NCBI GenBank assembly: GCA_945859605.1
Contig: OX243820.1
Coordinates: forward strand, 24,795,559-24,859,558
Source of the DNA: Lumbricus rubellus
Lineage: Eukaryota; Annelida; Clitellata; Crassiclitellata; Lumbricidae
DNA length: 64,000 nt
Direction of reading: 5' to 3'
Numbering within the stretch: the first letter of the stretch is position 1; every line of letters starts with the position of its first letter. A program made the translations under genes and the position numbers. Positions 1 to 12,848 of the stretch are shown one piece after another. The notes beneath the pieces were generated by a model. The model was not told the DNA's origin and did no database searches. It worked only from the letters and a program-made list of their open reading frames with translations.

Positions 1-776
1 TCTTTTCTCTGCATTTTTACAGACATTGAATGACCACGGTCAGAGGTCAGATGTCAGAGGTCAAGAGTTGTTGTTCAAGGGTCAACTGGACAGAAGCCTG
101 GATTCAGTCATCAGTGTTGTGTGCATGCACAGAACGATCGTTTGCAGCCAGACTTCAGCAGCAAGAACAACCAGACTCACGAATTCGAACTGAAGTCGCG
201 TTACTCAAATGTAAATCAACTCGAATTTTATAAGCTTATAGGCCTAACGACCGTATAAATACCGCCTCGCCCTGCTCGTTTTTCAATAAATTAATCCATC
301 ACCACAGCTCAGCTGCCCGTTTGAATGTAGGCCACGTCTGTCGATATAGGTCCCTGTGTGTGGACTGTGCTAGCCCGAGTCGCAGTCCGCTAATGAATTC
401 CTGACGGTAATTAAAACTAAACCGGGCGACCGCACGTTTCGGGTTACTGGCCTTTGTCACCATCGTACATGGAAAAGTCTTCCCGCGTCTCTTATGGACT
501 CTAGAAGCCAAAAGCTTTTATGTTTATGAAGATCAGTTTAAAATGTAGTCTACTTTTATGTGGCAACTTAGTATTTGCGCGACAGCTGACAGCGTAAAGT
601 AGGTCTATACTTTAGAAGTTTAGATGTAGGTCACCTAACTTATAAGCTTAGATTGTTGCAGACCATAACCATAACCACAGTTTTTATTGCTCAAAGTGAC
701 AGTTGACAAAACATCTTTATTACATACAGTGTCTATAGAAACTAACAAAAAGCAAAAGGAGAGAACCCTTAAGGGA
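1..776. other. no gene recognised
   Basis: A TATAAATA at 254-261 followed by AATAAA at 285-290 resembles the spacing of an LTR promoter and poly(A) signal, but no LTR boundaries were found. AGAGGTCA-like repeats occur at 40-65. Confidence 0.3.
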
Positions 777-784
777 CTACTGTC

Positions 785-1654
785 CAGTGCCGGCGCTAGG
801 GTACCGGGGGCCCCCCCCCAATAAAACTTGAGGCCCCCATATCTTGAGTTGTCATCTCAGCAAAATTTCTCATAGGCTAAGTGCTGAAAGACATAGTGTA
901 AGACATCAATAAATGTCCCCTCCCAATAATTATTGTTAAATTTTTTGGAATTTCCACGCTGTAGGCCTAATTGTAGAATTTTAAGCGGTCATCTTTACAA
1001 AATTTCTCATTTTTTAATGCTGTTAGGCTAGTCGTGGTTTAGGACTTCAGAGTGTCCCCTCTCCATTGTTTAAATCTGTCCGATTTGCGTGGTTTCAGGA
1101 ATCAGGATAGAACGGATTAGAACCGTCATGAAAGGTATAATTACCAGCTACATTTGAGGCCCCTTGCAAACTTAAGATCCGACACGTACCATGGACATCT
1201 GGAACCCTACACAGGATTTAATGTTTGGGCCTCACGCAGGTTTTATTTTGGAGCCTCATCCAATTGGCAATTACAATAAGTTACAATTTATAAATGTTGT
1301 GTTTGAGAAAGTGGATGAAACTGCCTGAGTTAGTTTAAATTGCTTTAATTACGTCCAAAATCAGTATGGCCGGTATGACGTTTGAATTAGGTCTGCTATG
1401 GCAGTGCCGTATGGTTAGTTGAGGCATGCACCAGGCCGGATCTGGGGCCTCAAATAAATGCACCGGTTTAAGAAATATACAGTCACAAATAGGCATAATG
1501 ACCAGCTAAATTTGGGGGCCCCTGAGGGCCCCTTAAAACTATATGCAGTCACAAATAGGCATAATGACCAGCTAAACTTGGGGGCCCCCTGGGGGCCCCT
1601 TCAAACTCGGGGCCCCCCCAAATGGGGGGCGTGGGGGTGCTAGCGCCGGCACTG
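785..1654. mobile_element. hAT-like non-autonomous element (870 bp)
   Basis: Terminal inverted repeat CAGTGCCGGCGCTAG at 785-799, complement at 1640-1654. The 8-bp direct repeat CTACTGTC flanks it at 777-784 and 1655-1662. Eight-base duplications and CAG...CTG ends are typical of hAT transposons. The ends are followed by G/C runs. Inside, a segment with CACAAATAGGCATAATGACC is tandemly duplicated (about 1483 and 1549). No transposase frame is present. Confidence 0.85.
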
Positions 1655-2045
1655 CTACTGTCCCACTGTCAGGGTTTCCCAAATACAAGTGAAAGTAAAC
1701 AGCAACAGGTTAGATCTATACGAATAATAGAGTATTAAAGTTAAATTTTTATCTTAACTAGTTAACTAAACATCCTGCATAAATCGTAGTAAATTCATAA
1801 ACAAATACAAATGTAACAGAAGGTTTGTAAAAAAAGTCATATGTTTATTTTCAAATTTACTCACACAAAGACTGTGTTTCGATTATAAAAATCTGATTAT
1901 ATCTGATAACAAAAATGAGCAGAACAGCATAAAATTATTCATAGCCTATCCTATTTGAATGTAGATCGCTACTCGAAAGTCGTATCAGAACGAACTGCAA
2001 TAATATAGGAAAAACGTTGAACGTTGGATATCGAGTTAAGCCTTT

Positions 2046-2266
2046 AAGATCCGAATCCCACAAAATCCTCTTTGATTGGCAATGAATCACTGCGATCTGA
2101 TTTATGAGCAATCTGTTCATATATGGCATCATTCAAAAGCACCAGCAGCAGTGTGTTTTCGCTCGGTCCATCGTCAGGGGCACCGAAGAATGTCTGTAAA
2201 TTGCTGCTGGAAGCCACGCAGACTTCTTTGATGTTTGCAATAAAGGGAATCATGTCTGGCGGTCCT
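2046..2266 (-). other. unidentified exon-like open frame
   Basis: On the minus strand a frame reads about 73 residues including IPFIANIKEVCVASSSNL and NDAIYEQIAHKSD and ends at a stop. Its composition is protein-like and not repetitive. A possible acceptor (CTCTCTCAAG) precedes it at about 2266. I do not recognise it; it could be a terminal exon or chance. Confidence 0.25.
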
Positions 2267-2279
2267 TGAGAGAGCAATT

Positions 2280-4293
2280 TTAATCAACTGCGCTTTCGCT
2301 GTTTCACATAGTCAGGTTTGAGCATAAAAACATATATATTTAGAGCAGATGAAAGAATTTTTCATGAGAAATAATATGCAGCTTATACGAAAAAATAGGC
2401 TATAGGCTAAACTAATGACTCGTTTTCTTTATGAGGTTTTTGTTCTTTAAAAACATTTCTTTGTTATGTTATGCTATGCTATGTAGCGCATGTTTATGAC
2501 AAACGCCGACCAACATGAGTTATTAGACTTTTTGTTCAGGATGCATTTCGGATACGTTTGACAAAGATATGCTATATATATATAGGGCCTAACGCTGAGT
2601 GAAACTGTAGGTATCCAATTATTGGTAGCTAACACTGAGTGTTAAATTGGGTAGGTGAATGAAACATTCACTGTCACTGAGTGAATGCGTGAATGTACAT
2701 GTAGATGACCGTGGTCTAGAACTACAACCACGTACAGTTAATTTTAAATTGTTTCTAAACCAGTGACATACATTACATACATGTATTGTATACGTACATT
2801 ACATGTGCGGTAATTCTTCAGTAGTACGGTATTTCACAACTACCTGTCTCAAAATCCTTTTGCAAATCCAGAGAAAAATATTTAAGCAGAAATTAGTTTG
2901 AATAATTTCGTATCAATAAACTGCTTTTCAGTTTCAGTTTAACGCAACAGTTTCAACGAGAGTAGGAAAAATTTACTTTAACTCCAAGTTGTGTTAATGA
3001 AATAGGAGTAGGCTTATGCAACTTCTTAACTACATAATTATTTATAATGTCAAAATTTACAATAATCTACGCTTAAAGTAATCACCAAAACCTGAGACAA
3101 CAGATGGCTGCAAAACCTATCAGCAAATACTTTTCTTTATAATTGATTTCATGATCTTGTAGGACGTAGGTGCTTTGGCGATGACAAGAAGAACTGCGCA
3201 GTTCTGTTGCATAATGTAGCCTACTGGTAGCACATCAGAAGTATAAACTTTGGTATTGCTCTGCCTCTGCAATTATAGTAGTTAATAGATAATTTTTCTG
3301 GTGTACAGGCTACTGTCCCTGTGTAGACTTATGTGGTTCGTGCCAAATCGACTGCAAGAGCAATCAGTAAGGAAATTAAAAGGCAACAGTCTGCCAATAA
3401 AACATGCTTTTGGACAGACATCGACAGAATATTGTCTCTTATAGTTTGCATTGCGCCACAGTTGCAAGATATATCAGTGACTTGCCCCTTGTTCCGCATT
3501 AATCCACATAAGAACTCACCTCCGTTCTGAACCCTTGCACAGATAATAATACGATGGCTGTCATTTTGAACACGATTGTAATTTGCGCTGCTGTTTATCT
3601 TTCGTCGGAATGTTTGACTGGCAGTCTGCTTACATTGTATAAATCTGCAATTTTTCTGTCCCACTTGTAGGCTATTTCCCTCGGCGACCTCCATTCCATA
3701 TCTTCCATGCATTTCTCTTTGCTTGTCTTTTCTGCCTCCGTGCAGCATACCCATCTGAGCTCAACTATGCCATTATTTGGCAAACAACAGATTTATTTGT
3801 ACGAGGAGTAAGCTTATGGATAGTTGATTAAATTAGAGCATTATTGCGCACTATAGATCAGGCTACATTTGTAATCTTCATGCCGACAGTGGACCGTATA
3901 GCATATTGGAATGTCGAACGACGAAATAGTCCGCAGTCTTAGACTCTCTAATAATAATATAGACGAGCATTACATGGAACGTTTATTAAATTAATTTTTA
4001 CAACATATTGCATATTTCGGTAGTTTAAAGTGCATTGTGCGCTCACCTTAGATTGCATGGTGGGTCCCCCTGTCCTTTGTAACTATGTCTACAAAGGCTA
4101 AAAGAAAGTCATGGTAAGATAAATGGTTAAGCTAACAGATTGAAATCCCACCAACATTACATCGAATGAACCATGAAATGCAAAGCGCTGAGAAATTGGT
4201 AGCCAGTTTCAGGGCGAGAGACCAAGGTGCGGGTCTGCATTGTAGGTATGTGACTGAGCACTGAGCACTTGTTATGACGCCCCTTGAAGATTT
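2280..4293. other. AT-rich intergenic DNA
   Basis: A 141-codon minus-strand frame (3329-3754) and a 65-codon plus-strand frame overlap it; neither resembles a known family. Nothing else recognised. Confidence 0.4.
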
Positions 4294-4301
4294 CTATTCA
4301 G

Positions 4302-5192
4302 GGTATCCGGACGTTTCATCCTCGGACGTTTCATCCTCGGACGATTCATCCCCGGACGGTTCATCCCGGACGATTCATCCAGGGGACGTTTCATCCCAGG
4401 ACGTTTCATCCAGGGGACGTTTCGTCTAAGGCCGTTTCATCCCCGGACGTTTCATCCCAATGGACGTTTCATCCCAGGACGTTTCATCTCAGGACGTTTC
4501 ATCCCAATGGACGGAAATTTAAGCAATTTAATCCTATAAAATTTGCAGTGTAATAGATATAAAAAGTCAAAAACACTTGCAGTAAAATAGCTTTCATATA
4601 AGAGCACATAAGCTATATAACAGAATGAATCGTCAGTAATTAAATATAATAAAAGAACACACAAGCCTAAGGTGCTAAAGAACACATAATCCTATAAAAT
4701 ATCAATCTAATAGATCTAAAAAGTCAAAAAATACTTGGAATAAAATAGATATCATATAAGAACACATAAGCCTATATAACATGCAGTTAAATCATATTAT
4801 CATAAAAAGAACACGCAAGCCTGTAGAACCTGCGATTAAATAGATATAAAGAGTTTAATATATTTTGAATAAAATAGAGATCATATAAGAAAACCTAAGC
4901 CTATAAAACATGCAATAGAATCTAGATAAAAATTTACAAAAAACTAGGAGTAAAATAGATATCATTATAAAAACAAGTAAGCCTATGTAGGGGGCTAGTG
5001 CTTTCTAGAGGAATAAGCCAGGGATAAAATACCATTTGCATGGTAAAAATTTATCGGGACCTACTTGAGGTTCGACTAATGTATCATATTATTCTCTCTA
5101 TTAATTTTTCGGGGATGAACCGTCCGGGGATGAACCGTCCGGGGATGAACCGTCCGGGGATGAACCGTCCTGGGATGAACCGTCCTAGAATC
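4302..5192. mobile_element. small fold-back element with tandem-repeat ends (TU/FB-like)
   Basis: The left end (about 4305-4515) is some 13-14 copies of a 14-16-bp unit CGGACGTTTCATCCC. The right end (about 5110-5188) is five copies of GGGGATGAACCGTCC, the same motif inverted. The direct repeat CTATTCAG lies at 4294-4301 and 5193-5200, an 8-bp target-site duplication. Sea-urchin TU elements are fold-back transposons whose inverted repeats contain short tandem repeats of about this length and which duplicate 8 bp; the resemblance is structural. No protein is encoded. Confidence 0.75.
4525..4985. repeat. AT-rich tandem repeats inside the small fold-back element
   Basis: About four diverged units carrying AATCCTATAAAA, TAATAGAT.TAAAAAGTC, AATAAAATAGATATCATATA and AAGAACACATAAGCCTATA, with a spacing of roughly 120-150 bp. 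Confidence 0.7.
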
Positions 5193-5287
5193 CTATTCAG
5201 AGGCTCTCCCGACTACGAGAACACACACATGCATCATGTACGTAGCCTACGCATGTAATACGCATGTGTCATTTTACATTTTACATT

Positions 5288-5352
5288 AGGCGCCCTTGGC
5301 TGTGTTATACGGCGCCATAGAAATCATCATTGTTATTATAATTATTATGTAT
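5288..5352 (+). repeat. retroposon 3'-tail-like repeat (GGCGCCATAGAAAT), copy a
   Basis: GGCGCCCTTG, about 18 bp, then CGGCGCCATAGAAATCATCA followed by TTGTTATT-type repeats. The same arrangement occurs at 12428-12500. The ATT-rich end suggests a LINE or SINE 3' tail; the element family is unidentified. Confidence 0.55.
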
Positions 5353-6710
5353 TTACATGTAGGGCTGCAGGTCTGTGCATGTATGTATGTAGACTATTCC
5401 TGTGCATGCATCTATGTGTAGACCTATGTATGTTTGCATTTATGTACGCATGTATGCCTGAATGCATTTATATGTGTATTTAAGTGTATGTTTGCATGCA
5501 TAAGCTTATGTATGCATATTTGCACGTACGAATGTGTAGGCTATAAGGTTTTATATATGCGTGTTCGACAGTTGGGTTTTATCTGCAGACGAAACCCAAT
5601 TACTATGCGAGTTAACGAAGTCTCCGTTGGTAGATAATTGGTGCAATTACAGCTACTCTTATTAGATTTTTTCGACGTCGGTGCTGCCTGTATCTCGCGT
5701 CTGGTATACGAACGACAGAGTTTATTTCGACGTAAAGGACGATTCTCGTTAAAAATGTTTTGCCTTTGGTAAAGTTGCTGTTTACGTTGAAACAGCAATG
5801 TTCTGTTCCGACTTATAGGCTATAGGCTACGTTCCGTTCCCTGCAGCATTTTAATCTGTCGTACATTTTCATTTGTGCCAATAACAGACCTGCTTTATCT
5901 AAAAATCGAAGCGAGCGTGTAATTAGTTTAATGAACTTTTAACCTATGTGCGTTTGCACTTTAGAGACTATAACTTATGTAGCTCATTCGTGGAGCTTTT
6001 ATGCGTTGTTTTCAGTGTCTCAGAGATCTAAAAATGGACAAAAATTTCAGGGGTGCTCTGGTCCTGTACAGAGATGGCAATAAAGACACAAACCGATCGG
6101 AAGACGCAGACAAACAGCAAAATAGCAAAGAGAGAAGATGATATTAAGCCCACACGATCATAGACAATGTGAATGAAACGAGGGGCAGACATAAAGAGTG
6201 ATTAGTCTATGAGACGGAAAGAACAAGTAAAAGAGACAGATAAAAAAGACCAAATAATTTTATTATCTAGAGTTCCATCTACTTGTGACGTTTTATATTA
6301 GTCATCGTTAACATTGGCCTGTCTTAGATATCATAATATTGATACAATATGGAATAACGTACTAGACATTGCATAATGGGTTTATTGCACTGAGTGCGCT
6401 CAGTTGGCAGTACCAGCTCTGGACTATTATGACATTCACCCACGTTCAGCACAGTGAGTACACAGTTACTGAAACGTCATCCAAAATTAAGTTTTTTGTG
6501 TGAAAGAATTTACCTAGCCTTATTGTTCAAATGAAACTCCGTTTTCAGTTCTGCAAAGACTGTCTTGAAAGAAAAAAACAGTAGACTATTCCTCTGAATG
6601 CAATGTCCTGGACATCATCAATAATATTGCCATTTGACCTCTCAATTACGCGTCCGCGTGTATTTTTACTTGTATCCTTATCTCCCTTCACCATTCTGAA
6701 CTTCTACCTT

Positions 6711-6867
<157 letters not shown>

Positions 6868-7119
6868 TGCAGTGTCCGTCTGGCTGTCTGTTTGTCTCTT
6901 TTTATGTCTGACTCTCTCCCTCTCTATTTCTATCTTCATGTATCTCTCTATATGTCTCTCTCTTTTTCTGTCTGTCTCTCTGTCTCCAAAATTCTCTCCG
7001 TCTCTCCGTCTCTCTGTGTATCTGTCTCTCTGTCACCCTCCGTTTATCTGTATATTTCTCTATATCTCTCTGTCTATATCTGCCACTCTGCCCGTCTGTC
7101 TCTTACTCTTCCTATTTTC

Positions 7120-8540
7120 GTCTATAGCATGTCGTTTGTTTTTGCCTGTCCGTCTGCGTTCTGCTGCGTATGTCCGCCTGAGTCCATTCTAGTTTCCGTG
7201 TGCATCTGTATCTGGGTCGTCTGTTTGTCAATCCACTTAACATCCGTGAGAAGCAAATCTCATTAGAATCCGGATCCTTCTGACACTCCGGATAAACCGC
7301 CCATTGTGACCACGAAGGTTGCGGATGACGGGGGGAGTGGGTGGGCAAGGGAAGAAGTGGATGAGGGAGGGAGTGGGTGAATGATGGAGTGAATAAGGGA
7401 AGAAGTGTATTAGGGAAGGAATATATGATGCATGAAATGGATGAGGGAGGAATGGATCATGGGAAGAGAGGAATAGGGAAAGGAATGGATGAAGGAAGGA
7501 ATGTATGACGGTGGTATAGTGGATAAGAGAAGCTGTGGCTGCGGGAGGGAGTAGATGGGAGTGGGCGTGTGTCCAGAAGATGGTTGGGCCAGCATAACAG
7601 GATGGGATGGAGAGAAGCAGCGAGATTAGAAAGTGAGTAGACAGAATATTAACAGAAGAAAGGCGAAGAATAGGGAAAGAGAGGGCTGAGTCAAAATGAC
7701 TAGATGTAAATGGAGGGCCATGGTGGAGGGAAAGGCAGGAGTCGGGAAACGGAGACGGTGAGGGGAATTTCCTAGCAACAACAACGAATTCAGACAGTTG
7801 TATGTGATTATTATTCGAGCGAAGACTGAGATCAAGCAGCAGCAGGATGAAAAGCCTAGGTGGAAGAGGAGGAGCGCATGAGATGACTTGAAGGACTGAA
7901 AAGAGGAGACACGGATTGGATGAAGTATGACAGAATATAGAACAGCAATATGAATGAACATATAATATAGTGTCATTGCGCTGGAATCATTCATATTTAC
8001 TCTGTAATATATTGCAGTGCTACAATGCAGTTCATAGAAGATGCTATATTAAGTGCCCTGTTTCATGCGTATATACAATATTTATGTGTTGACTCAAATA
8101 TGTATAGGCCCTACATACAATTGAATTGAGATAGAATTTTGCACAAACAATTCGATATATGTAATTATATTTATATAGAATATATACTATGCTGAACTGT
8201 GTATAAAAATTGTTCATAATTTATACATAATTCCGTATTCTATAGGCACCACGCACAATCACAGTTGTATCTCAGATATAGACCTGCACTCTAGAGTCTA
8301 GAGCCTACTGTATAGATGTTGAATATGATTATATGTTTACATTTTACAGTGTGTATTTTTATATCAGTTTAGTGTAATAAAATATACAGTATATAACTAC
8401 ATAATTTATATCATAATACATGTAGCCTAATGCCACTGGGATTGTGCGTTTACATTGCCCACGTAAACTCCTTAGGACGCGTTTCTGACAGTTCTTGGTC
8501 TGTCCGTGAAATAATGCGTGGAGTCCATAGTGGATTCATG
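7120..8540. other. no gene recognised
   Basis: 7320-7620 has irregular GGGAGTGG/GAATGGATGAGG repeats; 8000-8440 is AT-rich. Open frames reflect base composition. Confidence 0.4.
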
Positions 8541-8638
8541 ACGTGCGTCAAGTCGTCATCAGAATCACTGAGGGATTAGGGGAACGGAGCCACCATCCGA
8601 GAAGGAACGGCGTTCCTCGTGGGCCGACCCCCGGCCTC

Positions 8639-8772
8639 TGCTTCTTCCGCCCCTCTGCTTCTTCCGTCTCTGCTTCTTCCGCCTCTGCTTCTTCCGCCTC
8701 TGCTTCTTCCGCCTCTGCTTCTTCCGCCTCTGCTTCTTCCGGCTCTGCTTCTTCCGCCTCTGTTTCTTCCGT
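8639..8772 (+). repeat. 15-bp minisatellite TCTGCTTCTTCCGCC
   Basis: About nine nearly identical 15-bp copies. The period is a multiple of three, so all frames stay open. Confidence 0.95.
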
Positions 8773-8869
8773 CCGCTTATCGTTTCCATCAAATCACAAG
8801 AATAGAGATTGTCGAGGGAAGGGAATTCTTAATTCTTCTTTTATAGAAAAGCTGTCGCTTAGGTAATTT

Positions 8870-10820
8870 CCGACTGATTCATATCTCTGACTGACTTGAC
8901 TGACTCTCGCATCGGTCAGAATTGCTTGATTGATTGATTGTTGTAGACTCGGACGTCAGTTGATTGAATGATTGCAAACATTGATTGATGACCAACATTA
9001 TATGATTTTATGTATGAGCAAAACTATCGACCGCCGAAAGTTGTTGTTAATTGATGAGGATGTTGAAAACGTTGTGTAAGCATATTATACATGAATATGT
9101 TGTTCTCTCATTTTCTTTAGGCCTACTCTCCTTTCCCCATCTTCAGAGCTTTGGTTTTTCCGTTCAGAATCAATGCGGCAGCTCGAGCTAAAAAAATACA
9201 TCCAATAATAGCAAATTCTTCTCTTGACCTCGTCCTCCTTCAGATAATTATCTAAGCCTCCTCGCTGACAATAACATAGTGTTTGGCAAGAAACGGAATA
9301 TTTTTAAAATTAGGAACAATGTTTCGAATAAAATCTTGCATGCATTAGACCTATAAGAAGTTCCTATCTATGGAATGGACTTTTCGCCATCAGTCCGCTT
9401 GATCTTTCTCTCTGGCCTACTCGTTTACAGACGAGCAAAATTATGAGGTCGTAAATGAAAGAATGAAGACTATGTTTAGAAAGCTGGGAAAACCATCGAA
9501 CGAAGAATGTTTTGAAACGGTTGCCATTTATTTTACCTTCTTTCATTTTAATTCATTGACTTCGAAAACAAAGTAGGATGCATGCACATTGCACAAATTC
9601 GGACGCTGAGCAATCACTGCCCAACAGAATCCAGCCAGAAAAAATAAATAGCTTAAATGCCACATTGGCGGCCCGGTCCAATATTAGGCTACCTATTATC
9701 CTCCCTGATTCGAATTTCGGTCAACGTCGAATTGTCACAAAAGTTCCAAACTAAGTGATGCTATTTAATGGCAGCTGCTACGGAAGTAGGCCTATAGGCC
9801 TAATTATTTTAGTTGGAGGTCTATAATAGGCTACATAAAACAAAATATCATTAACAGTTCGTGTTATTTTAAAACTATTATTTTAGGAGGAAACGTATGT
9901 AGCGCAGTGAGAAACAGAGGAGTTCACCACGCTAGTTTCTACGAGGGCACTATGAGAATTGACCGGCACACAAAAAAACAGTGACAGCAGTCCCACGTTT
10001 CGACATAAAAATACACTGGACGCAGTCGCCTGAAAAACGAGTAGAAGTTATGCGTGAAAGTAACGATTGATTCTGACTCGTGCTGTGAAATAATTTGGTG
10101 TTATCTGGGGTCACCAGTACACATTCATTCAGAAAATTTTATAGAGCCCTCACAAGATTTATACTCGTATTTATTTCTCTTGAGACTGTGCATACATTTG
10201 GCCTACATTTCCACCTACAGGCTACAACCCAACTCAACCGGGAGAATAGACTAATTCATCCATCAAGGTAGCTTTAAGGGGGGATAGAATATCACGCGAC
10301 AAAGGCGCCCATAATTATGGTGCCGCCAAACCATTGCAAACCTTTGATACGACAGTTTATTCATTGTTCAATGAAACTCTATGTAACGAACCAGAATTAA
10401 TGTAAATTGCGCTGTAATGCATGACATCCAAAAACTCGCGGCGAGTAGGAAGACGAATTCTAATAACAGACCAGAAAGACGGAAATTTTCAGGAACGAGG
10501 ACCATCACGCAAAGCTCAGTTGAAACTACAGGGACTGCGCAGTAGTAGGGCCTGCGCTAGAATTATATAGATAGAGAATTGGAAAAGGAAATCCAAAGAG
10601 ACAGAAGCCTGTTGTGTTGAAAGCACAAAGATCCGACTGTAATTTACATTAAGAACACGGTATATCTTTCGATTGCTATGTAATGAATAAGAAGAAATGC
10701 TTTCTTTGAAAGTGCAGACACGAGAGCAACGTCTGCTGTGGCCTTTTAAAGAGACGGACGATGAGTTAATTTGACGGCACAAATAGATGTACCCACTTAG
10801 TTATTTTGTAAGACTGAAGA
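8870..10820. other. no gene recognised
   Basis: Unique-looking intergenic DNA; a short TTGATTGA run lies at about 8925-8990. Confidence 0.4.
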
Positions 10821-10826
10821 TATTAA

Positions 10827-12392
10827 CCCATTTACCGCCGCTATGAGAAATAGCCATCGTATCAAGCTGCATCTGATAGTATATCATCAAAATGATGCCA
10901 ATAGACTTCTGAGAGCGCAATTTAATTTAAATTATTTGTTGTGACCTAGTTTCAGGACGTTGCGTTTTCGCAACAACGGCAGAAAAGGTGATCTTTATCT
11001 ATGCATGTAAAGGTGAATGTGACTATGAATGTATGTGTGTTTTCCAGTATGTACGCCCACAGTTTCGTTGCTATTGACCTGAAACCTTGCACCTGAGCAG
11101 AGGGCCGCCAGGGTCATCCAGTGGAGCCTCTGGAGGGCCTGTGTTTTACCTTTCACTGTTGGGGGTGGGGGGTGGGCGGCAGGAAAATAACACAAATATC
11201 GTTGTTTCCACATCTTCGACTTAGTTTCACATCTAATCCGAAGCTGCCAGCTAGACCGAGTGTCCCCACGGCGACCTCTCGCCCACAAGGACACACCCCA
11301 CCCACCAGGGATGGGGTGGGCGCTGGGTTTCTGGGTGAACCAAAACTTTTACCTCAAAATTTCATGGATATCGCCGGTTACATCAGAGGAGAGGATGGGG
11401 ACTCCGCGGAGTGGGAGCGAGTTAGGTGGCGACTGGCGAGGTGGGGTGTGGTGGGGTGGTGGTGGGGTGGTGGTGGGGTGGGTGGGGGTGGTGGCGAGGT
11501 GGGGATGGCGGTTGGTGTTAGTAGTCACAAACCTAAATTTACTGGACAACACTGGGGGGACACCAGAGCGGTGGAAGCATGTTAGGGCGGAGCCGGCGTG
11601 GATGGGTAGGGGTGGGGCTGGATGGAATGGGTCTAGAATGGGGTGGGGTGGGGTGGAAAGAGCGTGAAACCGGATGGGGTTGAGAGGGAGGGGCAGTGGG
11701 TAGTGGCAAGGGCGGGTAAGCCGAAGCTTTCCGGGCTGCGTCAACGCCGGATACCCCATAGAGGTAGGGGCGGTCTGGAAGCTGGTTGGGACACTCCGCC
11801 CCATAGTTGATGCTGATGGGGGCTGGTGGGGCGGAAACACAAAATTTCCTGGGAAACGCTGAGTACCCCAGGTAGTTTTTTGTAAGCAATCGTAAGTTCA
11901 AATAAGGTTATATGAGTTGCTACATGTATTGTATACGTGCCATAATGCGTAAGTTTATAGCCTATTCCGCCGAAGTTGCGAAAACGCAACATAATTCGCA
12001 TAGCGCATTCCGCCGATGTTGCGAAAACGCAACATTAAAATTTCGCAGATTACGGTTTCAGTATACAATGAGATATAAATTTAATAAACAAAAGACGTTA
12101 ATTATTCACATTAGTGTTCCAATCGGACAGATTCACTTTTGGGAAATATTGACGTGTTGTGAGAAAAAATAATTATTGAACAAAACCCCTAAACAGACAG
12201 CAAAAAGACCAAATTTTGACAAATTCAAAAAAATATAAGATGACAGCAAATAATATTATATTTGGTAACAGCATACTTAGTAAACACCCATTAAGTAAGA
12301 AAAAATGTATTTGTATAGGTTTCTCTTGTTTTTAATTTTTCCACAATTTTTAAGTAGTACGTTGCGTTTTCGCAACGCCGGCGGTAAATGGG
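10827..12392. mobile_element. piggyBac-like non-autonomous element (1566 bp)
   Basis: The ends CCCATTTACCGCCG (10827-10840) and CGGCGGTAAATGGG (12379-12392) are inverted repeats, each bordered by TTAA (10823-10826 and 12393-12396). TTAA targets and CCC-initial ends characterise piggyBac transposons. The near-palindrome GTTGCGAAAACGCAAC or its complement occurs four times (about 10960, 11975, 12018, 12361). The interior 11100-11830 is unusually G-rich. No transposase frame is recognised. Confidence 0.78.
11420..11670 (+). repeat. G-rich GGTGGGG repeat, G-quadruplex-prone
   Basis: Many runs of three to five G spaced by T or GT (for example GGTGGTGGTGGGGTGG), densest at 11445-11505 and again at 11631-11660. 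The open frames on both strands here are translations of this repeat. Confidence 0.8.
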
Positions 12393-12427
12393 TTAAGTGG
12401 AGCGCCGCTGGTGGCTGCTAAGCGGAT

Positions 12428-12500
12428 GGCGCCCTTGTAACGGCATGGCCAACATGTGTTGCGGCGCCATAGAAATCGTCATTGTTATTGTTATTTGTAA
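12428..12500 (+). repeat. retroposon 3'-tail-like repeat (GGCGCCATAGAAAT), copy b
   Basis: GGCGCCCTTGTAACGGC, about 20 bp, then GCGGCGCCATAGAAATCGTC and ATTGTTATTGTTATTTG. It is the same family as 5288-5352 and lies just outside the piggyBac-like element. Confidence 0.55.
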
Positions 12501-12848
12501 TTTATCAAATTGACGTTGCTATTTTCGCAATCTAAGTTTACACCCCCGCCTCGTACGCCTATACCCACCCTGTGTATAGCCTATTTATTCTTGACGATCA
12601 AAATTTCTTAGTGCGCTAAATTCTAAAAGTCCGGAAAACCCACTACCAGTGTGAGAATTGTGGAAAAATAACTTGGGCGGTAGGGTGTTGGAGAATGATA
12701 CACTTGGAATTGGTGTGTCAAAAACAGACTTTACAATGGGACTCTAAGAAAGACAGGGGGTTGAAACCTCCAACCAACCTCTGCAATTCTCAACCTGATT
12801 ACTACCGTAACAAATTTTATACCGTTGCTGAGCTTTCAAAATTTGCAC

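Noticed and set aside
254..290. Solo LTR with TATA box and AATAAA
   Set aside because: The two motifs are suitably spaced, but no TG..CA boundaries, primer site or target duplication could be found.
3329..3754. 141-codon minus-strand frame
   Set aside because: Several other frames overlap it, and I recognise no homology; treated as chance.
11121..11901. Several 120-163-codon frames on both strands
   Set aside because: Produced by G-rich repeats inside the piggyBac-like element.
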